Below, in pieces: positions 9,120 through 16,485 of a stretch of 64,000 nt of DNA (within the stretch, counting starts at the first letter, position 1; every line of letters starts with the position of its first letter). The position numbers and the translations under genes are program-made. The DNA comes from Chryseobacterium panacisoli (GTDB lineage Bacteria; Bacteroidota; Bacteroidia; Flavobacteriales; Weeksellaceae): the NCBI RefSeq assembly GCF_008274625.1, contig NZ_VTRU01000001.1, positions 1,054,001-1,118,000 of the forward strand. Reading direction: 5' to 3'. The notes under the pieces were generated by a model, which saw nothing but the letters and a program-made list of their open reading frames with translations, was not told where the DNA came from and did not search any database.

Positions 9120-9606
9120 AGTTTTGAAGCGGGAAGCTGGAGGAAGGAAGTTATGATAGTTATAGAAGTAGCTGTCTGTATTTTTTAAAGAATGATAACT
9201 TTCGTCTTTGTCATTACTACGTGAAGTGGATTCCGTTTTTGCTCCCTTAAAATATGATATTGAAATTATAAAATATTGCGTTACATTATTTCATTCTTTC
9301 TTATATTTTACAGATTCCTTTTTTTATCTGTATGTGCTGTCTGTTGCTGGAAATCCTCTATAAAGTAGTTTTCAATTCAAAATCTTCTTTCAATACTGCT
9401 TTTAAAAAGCATACAGGAAACACACTTATACAATATCGTAACCTACTACAAAACAACACCTTGTAATTACTCGTACTTGCATCTTACATTACCCGAACGC
9501 ATTTTTCCAGGCCAATGAGGCCGAATACTTTTATTCGGTCGCGTAGAAGTAAGCACTTCCACATCTTTGTATCGAAATCATTTTTAACCATTAAAATAAC
9601 GATACA
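9120..9606. other. Intergenic region with a short repeat fragment
   Basis: No gene is supported here. Bases 9126-9153 carry a copy of the GAAGCTGGAAG-type purine-rich repeat also seen at 12421-12472 (inverted) and 61181-61215. The last part should hold the promoter of the gene at 9607; a near match to the -7 element (ACATCTTTG) lies at about 9560. Confidence 0.4.
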
Positions 9607-10665
9607 ATGAAAACTTCATTCACCTTTTTAGCAGTACTATTATTGATGAGTACTTTTACTTTTGGACAGAACATTTCCAAAAAAATAGATTCAATCATCA
9701 AAGACAATTATCAAAAGAATCCGGACGTGGCCATCAGTGTTGGATTTATCAGCAATGATGAAGAATATTATACGTCCTATGGAAAACTTAGCAAAGAAAG
9801 TCCTGTTGACGTTAATAAGAATTCCATATTTGAAATTGCTTCTATTACTAAAATTCTGACGTCTAATTTAATTGCCCAGGCCGTTATTGAGAACAGGCTA
9901 AAACCAGAGGATTATATTGACAATTATCTGCCTAAAAGTTATATTTTACAGAAAAACCTCAAAAACAAAATAAAAATTTCAGATCTGGCTTCTCATCAGT
10001 CCGGCCTGCCGGATATAGATTTTGCCAAACTGATAGAATTAAATCCGCAGCAGCCTGTAAGCAATGTTACAGAAAAAACCCTGACTTCCATTGTCAACAA
10101 CTGCAGTGAACTTATTGATTATGGCAAATACCGCTATTCTACGATTGGTTATACGCTGTTGGGACAAATACTGGAAAAGGTGTACGGTAAAAGCTATGAT
10201 AAAGTAATTCGTGAAAAAATAATCACTCCTCTGCAGATGACCAACACCTTGACAAAGGATTTCAATGTAAGAAATATCACAGCAGGTTATAATCCCAATG
10301 GCGGTGTTCAGGAATTTTTCAAGTGGAACATTACCGCATCGGCAGGATTGGTAAAATCAAATGCTTCGGATATGCTCAAGTATCTGAAAGCGGTTCTTAC
10401 CAACGGAAATCCAGTATCTGAGGCCGCACTGCTCACTGAAAAGCTCTACTATAAAGATGAAAAAAGAGAAATGGGACTCGGCCTTACGATTAGTACTGAT
10501 GATCAGAATACCATTTACCTGAAGTCCGGTGATTCTATGGGCCAATCTTCCATCATCTGCTACAACAGAGCAAAAAAATGGGGTATAATTATCCTTTTAA
10601 ATCAAAGAAATTCTAAAATGAGACAAAACCTGCTGAATGAGATCTACGAGAAGGTCCTGAAATAA
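9607..10665 (+). CDS. Secreted serine hydrolase, beta-lactamase/PBP4* fold
   Basis: A 352-residue class C beta-lactamase-like protein (Pfam Beta-lactamase family) with a signal peptide ending MSTFTFGQ. The nucleophile motif is S79-I-T-K82 in IFEIASITK. The second motif reads YST (in RYSTIGYT) where YSN or YxN is usual, and a KSGDSMG segment stands where KTG or HxG is expected. Proteins like this act as esterases, D-amino-acid peptidases or carboxypeptidases; true beta-lactamase activity cannot be claimed. It is a single-gene unit convergent with a second serine hydrolase at 10734. Confidence 0.8.
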   Translation: MKTSFTFLAVLLLMSTFTFGQNISKKIDSIIKDNYQKNPDVAISVGFISNDEEYYTSYGKLSKESPVDVNKNSIFEIASITKILTSNLIAQAVIENRLKPEDYIDNYLPKSYILQKNLKNKIKISDLASHQSGLPDIDFAKLIELNPQQPVSNVTEKTLTSIVNNCSELIDYGKYRYSTIGYTLLGQILEKVYGKSYDKVIREKIITPLQMTNTLTKDFNVRNITAGYNPNGGVQEFFKWNITASAGLVKSNASDMLKYLKAVLTNGNPVSEAALLTEKLYYKDEKREMGLGLTISTDDQNTIYLKSGDSMGQSSIICYNRAKKWGIIILLNQRNSKMRQNLLNEIYEKVLK

Positions 10666-10684
10666 ATCTCTTAAGTCATTATAC

Positions 10685-10715
10685 AAAAATCCAGAAAAGT
10701 GTTTTCTGGATTTTT
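10685..10715. terminator. Bidirectional terminator between two convergent serine hydrolases
   Basis: Arms AAAAATCCAGAAAA (10685-10698) and TTTTCTGGATTTTT (10702-10715) are exact reverse complements with a 3-base loop and T runs on both strands. Confidence 0.85.
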
Positions 10716-10733
10716 TCATGGTAATATTCTGCT

Positions 10734-11894
10734 TCAGTTTGCTTTTATTCTTTTTGCCCAGCTCTGATAGACAGGATACCAAACCCGATCTCCGTTGGAC
10801 CCATTACAGAGAATCACAATACTGCTCTTTGTGGGCAAATGCATAAACAGGCCAGCGCTCCAGCCTTCATTCTCTCCGGTATGTCCTACTGTTTCAAACC
10901 CCTCATAATACATAAAACGATATCCAAGGCCACTCTTTCCTTCATCGGAAAATGGCAAAACAGATTTTTCCATCAATTGTACGGTTGACGGTTTCAACAC
11001 TTTGTGCAGTGGGTTGGGCTGATAGTTTAATGACAATTCTGCAAAATGTGCCAGGTCCAACACTGTTGTCTGCAATCCTGCTGCTGCCTGTTCTGTAAAT
11101 ATTCTGTTCTTTATAGGCTTACCCGAAGCATCATAAGCTGTTGCAGAGTTTTTCATCATTTCTTCCGTCCATTCATAGGTAGTGTGATTCAATCCTAAAG
11201 GGTTGAAAACATTCTTTTTCATATAATCTGCAAATTTCTCCTTCGTTCTTTCTTCGAGCATCAGCTGTGCCAATGTATAGCCGCCACCTGAATACTCCCA
11301 TTGTGCTCCCGGCTCACTGATCAAACGCACGCTTTCCCCATTCCTTTTGGTCTTTCCGGAAAGGGATTCTTCCAGACTTAATAATTTTGTTCCTTGTTCA
11401 GAACCTCCGTAACCATGTACTGAAAGTCCTGCCGTATGGCTGAGAATACGCCTTAAGGTCACTTTTGATATATCATATTGGGAAGCAGGCAGTTTCCAGC
11501 GGGTCAGATAGTCATTTACAGGATCATCCAGGTTTACAAGCCCTTTTTCTGTGAGTTGCATGAATCCCCATGCAGATACCATTTTGGAAACAGAACCCAC
11601 ATTAAAAATAGTTTCTGGGGTTACCGGCTTCCGGTTTTCTTTATCAGCAAATCCTATACATTGTGTCCACACTATTTTTCCATTCTGAATCACAGCTATG
11701 GCTACCCCGGGAACATTGTTATTTCTGGCTGCTTCCAAACCGATCCGTTGAATTTCTGTATAGAGCGAATCTCTTTTTACCTTTTCAACCTCAACAACAT
11801 TCTTTGTTCCGGAACAGGAAAGAAGAAATAAAGTAAAAGAAAAACCAAAGAGGAATTGTATTTTTTTGCCGTTCATTTTCTGTTTGTTTACCAT
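10734..11894 (-). CDS. Serine hydrolase lipoprotein, beta-lactamase fold
   Basis: A 386-residue beta-lactamase-fold protein with a lipoprotein signal: the hydrophobic FLFGFSFTLFLLSC segment ends in a lipobox cysteine, so it is probably anchored to a membrane. The SxxK motif is SVSK (NVGSVSKMVSAWG), the second motif is YSGGGYT, and the third region reads VGHTGENEGW, consistent with HTG in place of KTG. A second ATG at 11876 (MNGKKIQFLF) sits closer to the hydrophobic core and may be the real start. The substrate is unknown. It is convergent with the gene at 9607 but too divergent to be a simple tandem copy. Confidence 0.8.
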   Translation of the reverse strand: MVNKQKMNGKKIQFLFGFSFTLFLLSCSGTKNVVEVEKVKRDSLYTEIQRIGLEAARNNNVPGVAIAVIQNGKIVWTQCIGFADKENRKPVTPETIFNVGSVSKMVSAWGFMQLTEKGLVNLDDPVNDYLTRWKLPASQYDISKVTLRRILSHTAGLSVHGYGGSEQGTKLLSLEESLSGKTKRNGESVRLISEPGAQWEYSGGGYTLAQLMLEERTKEKFADYMKKNVFNPLGLNHTTYEWTEEMMKNSATAYDASGKPIKNRIFTEQAAAGLQTTVLDLAHFAELSLNYQPNPLHKVLKPSTVQLMEKSVLPFSDEGKSGLGYRFMYYEGFETVGHTGENEGWSAGLFMHLPTKSSIVILCNGSNGDRVWYPVYQSWAKRIKAN

Positions 11895-12086
11895 ATTGAC
11901 AACTTCAGGAATAATTACATTTATTTTTACAAAGCCAGTTTTGATGTTTCCTTCACCTTTGTTGCGGTACTAAAAATACAAAGAATATCATCAGTATTAT
12001 GCTCTGCTTCAGAAGTTTTCTGTTTTTCAGTAAAAAACATCATTGTATGCTGACTAAAACAGCTTCTGTCTTCCAGCCTTTTATTT

Positions 12087-12258
12087 CTTTAAACGCAAAG
12101 AAAATATTCAATCCATTTATTGATAAGGGAGCTAAGAGTGCGACAAAGTCACGGATGAAGCTGTATGGCTATACGTCCGCTTAGAAAAATCAATGAAATT
12201 GATTCCACCTCAGCTCCCTTGTAATAGATCATGATAGTAGTAAACCTTTGCGTTAAAT
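12087..12258. repeat. MITE-like dispersed repeat, copy A
   Basis: The outer ends TTTAAACGCAAAG (from 12088) and CTTTGCGTTAAA (12246-12257) are inverted, and an inner pair AAGGGAGCTAAG / CTCAGCTCCCTT lies inside. A second copy with the same order of blocks is at 53186-53342 (GCAAAG, AAGGTCAC, GAAGCTG, AATCAATAAAATTGATT, ACTCCCTT, CTTTGCGTTA). A short form is at 51209-51275. It has no coding content. Confidence 0.7.
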
Positions 12259-12292
12259 TTTGATAGAAGCTTGAAGTAATAAGCACACGCAC

Positions 12293-12368
12293 TGTCATTC
12301 TGACGAAGGAAGAATCTCTTTAAGTTCTATAAGATTCTTCACTGCACTTCGTTTCATTCAGAATGACA
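12293..12368. repeat. Long imperfect inverted repeat, GTCATTCTGA type
   Basis: TGTCATTCTGA at 12293 pairs with TTCAGAATGACA ending at 12368, and AAGAATCT (12310-12317) pairs with AGATTCTT, giving a long stem-loop. Palindromes with this sequence are common between genes in Bacteroidota genomes. It may act as a transcript end or processing site. Confidence 0.65.
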
Positions 12369-12420
12369 GCATTGAAATCAGAAGTTTCGCACCAACCATC
12401 TATCATTACACCTTAAAATA

Positions 12421-12472
12421 AACTTCCATCTTCCAACATCCCGCTCCCCGCTTCTACCTCCCTCTCCTTTCC
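12421..12472. repeat. Pyrimidine-rich intergenic repeat (inverted copy)
   Basis: On the minus strand this stretch reads as a purine-rich GAAGCGGGGAGC...TTGGAAGATGGAAGTT block, related to those at 9126-9153 and 61181-61215. These look like copies of one low-complexity intergenic repeat. Confidence 0.5.
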
Positions 12473-12627
12473 AGCATAAGATGCGCAGCATCCAGCATTT
12501 TCAGCAGGTGGATATATGGGTTAACGAGATTTGTTTCCGGAAGTTTATCGTAGGCTCCCATTGAGAAATAAACAATCCCGGACATAAAATAATCAAACTC
12601 TTTGATGTTATCAAAAGCTTGTGATAA

Positions 12628-12783
12628 ACTCAGGGTATTACACAACCTGCCTTACTCAATATTATTAATGGTAAAAGCGTAATCACTCCCTGTATGGCAA
12701 TAAGAATCTCCGAAGTTTTTGGAGGTAATGCAACATTTTGGGTTCGCTTACAAACCGCCTATGATTTAAGAGAAGTATCTTGA
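12628..12783 (+). pseudogene. HigA-like antitoxin C-terminal fragment
   Basis: Frame 12628-12783 encodes 51 residues and a stop: GITQPALLNIINGKS, then ITPCMAIRISEVFGG, then NATFWVRLQTAYDLREV. This is the recognition-helix and C-terminal signature of HigA-family XRE antitoxins (ITPxMAxRLxxxFG, FWLxLQxxYDL). The frame is blocked by TAA just upstream at 12625-12627 and has no start codon; no HigB toxin is present. It is a gene relic at the left edge of the defence island. Confidence 0.75.
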
Positions 12784-12907
12784 ATTAGATAAATTTGAAT
12801 ACAAGCATAGGATATTTATAATACAGAAAAATGTTTCATTTACCAGTATTTCTAAGTTTCACCAGTAAAAGATATTCTTTTATTATTTCATAATGGATTA
12901 CTGGTGA

Positions 12908-13009
12908 ATACGTTTTAAAAATGAGGATGATTCTTATGGAGAAACACTTTTTGACTTTATAGATTTCATTGTATTTTCAAACGAAAAACTAAGATTTGAA
13001 ATTCCTTAA
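12908..13009 (+). pseudogene. Unidentified C-terminal gene remnant
   Basis: After a TGA at 12905 the frame stays open to TAA at 13007 and reads FKNEDDSYGETLFDFIDFIV, then FSNEKLRFEIP. The composition looks coding (acidic and aromatic, with no rare-codon noise) but there is no start. The family is not recognised. With the HigA fragment it suggests gene loss at the island boundary. Confidence 0.4.
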
Positions 13010-13051
13010 CCTTTTCTCTGTAAGTTAAAAAAAGTAGATTTGGCATGAAAT

Positions 13052-14782
13052 CTATTTTAATAAAAAATTAGAAAAAAGAACATTTAGTCTCAAAAACATT
13101 TCATCAAGACTATCATAAATTTGCCAACAAGCATCAGGATAGTTATTAGAAATGGAATTAGGCTCTACTCCTAAATCTGTCAGTGCTTTATGAAGCCTTG
13201 CTTTCGAATCATTTGTTTTATGAGCATCTAGCTGTCTAATGCTATTTACAGCTGACAATTCTAATAATGCATTGAAACTTTTATTTTCTAAAACCCTCTC
13301 TACAATAATTTCTTTATTAACCAAAGGATGTAATCCACTTTCCTCCGTAACTTTAATATAGGCTATAATAAGTTCAAGCAACTTTATACTTCTGAACTTT
13401 TCAGTATCTGAAGCTGGGAAGCCTAACATATCTACAATTCTTCGTAGCGGCTTTTCTTTCAAATTTTCTCCTAGCAAGATATATAGCTTTTTACATCGGG
13501 ATATAAATTGTTCTTTGGAAAAAGATTGTAAATTTACGTGTTGAGCAATAGCATTGAATTCAGTGAATTCTGACCATCCTGTATATTCAATATGCTCTTC
13601 ATCTAAACCAATTAAGTCTTTTGCCGAATAATTAAGTTCGAATAAGTGATTAAATAAACCTGTAAATATTTGCCCAAACAAAAAGAACTTCCTGGTCAAA
13701 CGTTCTGCTTTTTCAGCAATATTCTCTCCTTCAATAATCTCGGATGGGTGAATCGAAAATTTATTCCAGTAATCAATAACTGTATATCTATTACCCTCGT
13801 ATAGCTTTTTGATGTCAATTTTAATAGCATTTTTTCCAACACGATCACAATGGGTTACTGCCCATTGATTTCTATAGCTGACACTTCCGGACAAGGGATG
13901 AACTTCATAATCTTCGTCTGCTTCATATACTGCCAATACTTTATCAGAAACATATACATACTCAAAAGGCATTTCATGTCTTGCCCGCCATTCAGTTACC
14001 AACCCGTCAATTCCTTTCCAATGATGCCCTGTTACTGTTTCTTTTTCCTCATTGTCGTCCCTATTTTCTAAAAGAACTTTAAAACCATTTATTTCTAAAC
14101 GAGCTGTATTTTCTTTATGGTCAACTCTGCTTATCTTTATTTCGAACTGTTTAAATTCTTCAATAAAGTGTTTCTTATTTTTAAGCAGTGTGGAGATTTC
14201 TTCGTCTATTGTGATATCTCTTTTTATTGTAAATACCTGTACAGCTTCTTTCTTTCTATACGCTAAATAAATATCGAGATAATCCTTTTTAATTTTCACA
14301 TAAGCTTCTGAATGAGTTGGAAATTTATATTCAGAAAGAGGTTTGATTTTTACTACATCATATTCAGGTTCTTTCAAATCATCCCATAAAATTTCATTGT
14401 CTAACAAACGTGGTGATAATTTAAAAGCACTTAAAAAACCCTGATCAACCATTAATGTTGTGTGATTATCAGAACACCACGAAACAACCAAAGGTTCTGC
14501 TTTACTTAATCCTGAAGATTTTGAAAGATATAATGAGAATGAAGGTTTATATTCATAATCTTCTCTATAGTATGCTCCAGACAGATTTATATAAGGATTA
14601 ACATGTGATGATTTTATTTTACTAATTATACTTGACGAAACTAAAGCGGTATTGATATCAATGGTTTCCTTCAATCCATTCTTATCAATTGTTTTTAGTT
14701 CAGCAACGGTAATATGGTCTCCATCTGTTTGAATGTCCAACAGATTTCCAACCAATTTTGATATTATTTGGCTCTTATTCAT
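13052..14782 (-). CDS. Unrecognised 576-residue protein of the defence operon, R-x4-H motif
   Basis: I do not recognise a family over the full length. The protein is acidic, has no signal peptide or membrane helix, and seems to have a beta-rich N-terminal half (to about 330) and a helical C-terminal half. The segment NSIRQLDAHKT contains R516-x4-H521 in a helical context; such an R-x4-6-H pair is the active-site signature of HEPN ribonucleases, but one match to so short a motif is weak evidence. It is the last gene of the seven-gene operon and starts directly after the HNH_2 gene stop (no spacer), so it is translated with the nucleases. It may be an effector or a sensor. Confidence 0.7.
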   Translation of the reverse strand: MNKSQIISKLVGNLLDIQTDGDHITVAELKTIDKNGLKETIDINTALVSSSIISKIKSSHVNPYINLSGAYYREDYEYKPSFSLYLSKSSGLSKAEPLVVSWCSDNHTTLMVDQGFLSAFKLSPRLLDNEILWDDLKEPEYDVVKIKPLSEYKFPTHSEAYVKIKKDYLDIYLAYRKKEAVQVFTIKRDITIDEEISTLLKNKKHFIEEFKQFEIKISRVDHKENTARLEINGFKVLLENRDDNEEKETVTGHHWKGIDGLVTEWRARHEMPFEYVYVSDKVLAVYEADEDYEVHPLSGSVSYRNQWAVTHCDRVGKNAIKIDIKKLYEGNRYTVIDYWNKFSIHPSEIIEGENIAEKAERLTRKFFLFGQIFTGLFNHLFELNYSAKDLIGLDEEHIEYTGWSEFTEFNAIAQHVNLQSFSKEQFISRCKKLYILLGENLKEKPLRRIVDMLGFPASDTEKFRSIKLLELIIAYIKVTEESGLHPLVNKEIIVERVLENKSFNALLELSAVNSIRQLDAHKTNDSKARLHKALTDLGVEPNSISNNYPDACWQIYDSLDEMFLRLNVLFSNFLLK

Positions 14783-15583
14783 TTAAAATTTGTCAAAAAT
14801 TGTATTTCGATGATACTCCAAAGCAATTTGACTAATTTCATATTTTACAGGATTTGAAATTACCTTTCCGAAAATCTCATTCAACCAATTTTGAGTTTGT
14901 AAACTCAATTCATCTAATTTTGAAGTAATTATTACCTCATACTTTTCATTAAGTGTAAAATATCCCTTGTCAAATAAACTATCGTATAAAGTAGAAAGGC
15001 AAAGACCGTTATGAGGTGATACCCTTGTATCAATTTTAGTTGCCCACGGAATAATATGACTTGCTACTAATAACTCATTTTCCGTTACTCCTGTTAAGCA
15101 ACATTTATGGTCAAAATTCTCTAGCACTTTTTTTCGGAAAGCGGATTGCTTGATTCTGATTTGTATTTCTCTTTTTGCATTTTCTATCGCATAGTCATTA
15201 GTGCCTTCTGTACTTAAAATTAAAGGTTCAATGACTAGCGAAATAGGCACACTATATCTGTGAGCAATATTTAGTTTTACCCCTGTATTACTTAATGAAA
15301 TATGATGATTGATAATATTCCCAATCCATCGCCTTCTACCTTCACTTTTAGCAAAGGTATTTTCAAGTAAAAGGTGTTTTAATTCTTCAAAAGGAATTAT
15401 ATAAAAATCAGTTTCAATATCTTCATCTCCATAGATAATAATATTGAAATTATCACTTGTCAGCTCTTTATAATGGTTAATTCTTCCCTCTGATAAATCA
15501 AGCCAATAATTCGTTTTTGCATCTGCTTTTCTTACATAGTTATTTATGGCAAGTTGATTTCTATTTTCTTTTACCCAGTTCAT
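14783..15583 (-). CDS. HNH_2-type restriction endonuclease-like protein
   Basis: A 266-residue protein whose C-terminal half matches the HNH_2 nuclease domain of putative restriction endonucleases: CCLTGV (161-166), LLVASHIIPWA (171-181), N192-G-L-C-L-S and DSLFDKGYFTL. Histidine 176 and asparagine 192 are the expected catalytic and metal-binding positions. The N-terminal roughly 130 residues may be a specificity or sensing domain and are not recognised. It sits between a PtuB-like HNH gene (2-base gap) and the 576-residue protein (no gap). The likely role is DNA cleavage; target unknown. Confidence 0.82.
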   Translation of the reverse strand: MNWVKENRNQLAINNYVRKADAKTNYWLDLSEGRINHYKELTSDNFNIIIYGDEDIETDFYIIPFEELKHLLLENTFAKSEGRRRWIGNIINHHISLSNTGVKLNIAHRYSVPISLVIEPLILSTEGTNDYAIENAKREIQIRIKQSAFRKKVLENFDHKCCLTGVTENELLVASHIIPWATKIDTRVSPHNGLCLSTLYDSLFDKGYFTLNEKYEVIITSKLDELSLQTQNWLNEIFGKVISNPVKYEISQIALEYHRNTIFDKF

Positions 15584-15585
15584 AA

Positions 15586-16479
15586 TTATATAGTAATACC
15601 AAAATTTACTCTTAGAAACTCTCCGACTACTTGTCTTGCCATACCAACATACTCTTCTTTTGGATTTAAAAACTTTTTTAATCCCTCCATCTCTCTTTTT
15701 AAGATTCGTTCAAAGTAAAATTTCTTTGTTGTGTCTGGAGATCCAATAATATCATTATAATTTTCTGTAGCCTCTTTCACTCTTTGTATTTGTGCCTGTA
15801 TCTCAATAAGTTTCTTTTCCCGAGATTGGACAAGATACATTCTTTGTAAAACATAGACGTCTATTGATTTTTTAGCCTTGATACTTTCGTTTCCATCCGC
15901 ATCTTTTTTAGGACGAATAACGCCTTCATCACCGTATTCTAAATGATCTTCGGGATTATCGATACATGGATTTAGTAGAAGTCTATAAGGTTCTTCATCT
16001 GCAATTCCATTAATATTATCATGCTTACGTACATATTTCGTAGCATCTGACAGAGGAAATTGGTTCATTTTCCCCATTGTCTTTTTGGTTCCTATTCCGT
16101 ACAAGGAATGGGATAGCTTTTGATTACAGTTTCTACAAGACAACAATAAATTATCCCAATCTGCAGCTAACCAATAATAACCGGGTTTCTTATGTGGATT
16201 CGCTTCTTCAATTTCTCCTTTAGGGCGAAAATGCTCAACATCTCCAGAGTAAACATGCAGAAATGTACTTTCGCAATAGGCACACTTCTCTTCGAATAAA
16301 TTTATTAAAGCTTCTTTTACCTCAGAATCGGAATATATTTTAAATTCAAAATTAGTCGTTCCGTCAAAAGTGGGGGAAGTGTAATGTTCAATCGCTCTTT
16401 CTGTTTCCGTTTTACCCGCTCTATTTTTTTTATCTAATGCAGATGGTTTTGGCACTTGAGATCTATCAATTTTTATCAT
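15586..16479 (-). CDS. PtuB-like HNH endonuclease (stand-alone)
   Basis: A 297-residue HNH protein of the kind found as PtuB in Septu systems and beside retrons. The zinc or beta-beta-alpha-metal site is visible as C66-A-Y-C69, EHFRPKG (82-88) and C115-R-N-C118. The region after it (residues 150-297) is helical and charged. It lies 6 bases downstream of a larger gene that already carries its own, related HNH domain (CAYC, DHFRPKG, CSHC), so the operon holds two PtuB-type nucleases. Probably it cuts DNA when licensed by the neighbouring ATPase. Confidence 0.88.
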   Translation of the reverse strand: MIKIDRSQVPKPSALDKKNRAGKTETERAIEHYTSPTFDGTTNFEFKIYSDSEVKEALINLFEEKCAYCESTFLHVYSGDVEHFRPKGEIEEANPHKKPGYYWLAADWDNLLLSCRNCNQKLSHSLYGIGTKKTMGKMNQFPLSDATKYVRKHDNINGIADEEPYRLLLNPCIDNPEDHLEYGDEGVIRPKKDADGNESIKAKKSIDVYVLQRMYLVQSREKKLIEIQAQIQRVKEATENYNDIIGSPDTTKKFYFERILKREMEGLKKFLNPKEEYVGMARQVVGEFLRVNFGITI

Positions 16480-16485
16480 AATGAT

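Noticed and set aside
11478..12184. Plus-strand frames overlapping the serine hydrolase and the MITE-like repeat
   Set aside because: No family features, and they cover a well-supported gene on the other strand or a non-coding repeat.
12454..12645. 63-codon minus-strand frame
   Set aside because: It needs a TTG start, overlaps the HigA-like relic on the other strand, and its end runs into the purine-rich repeat at 12421-12472.
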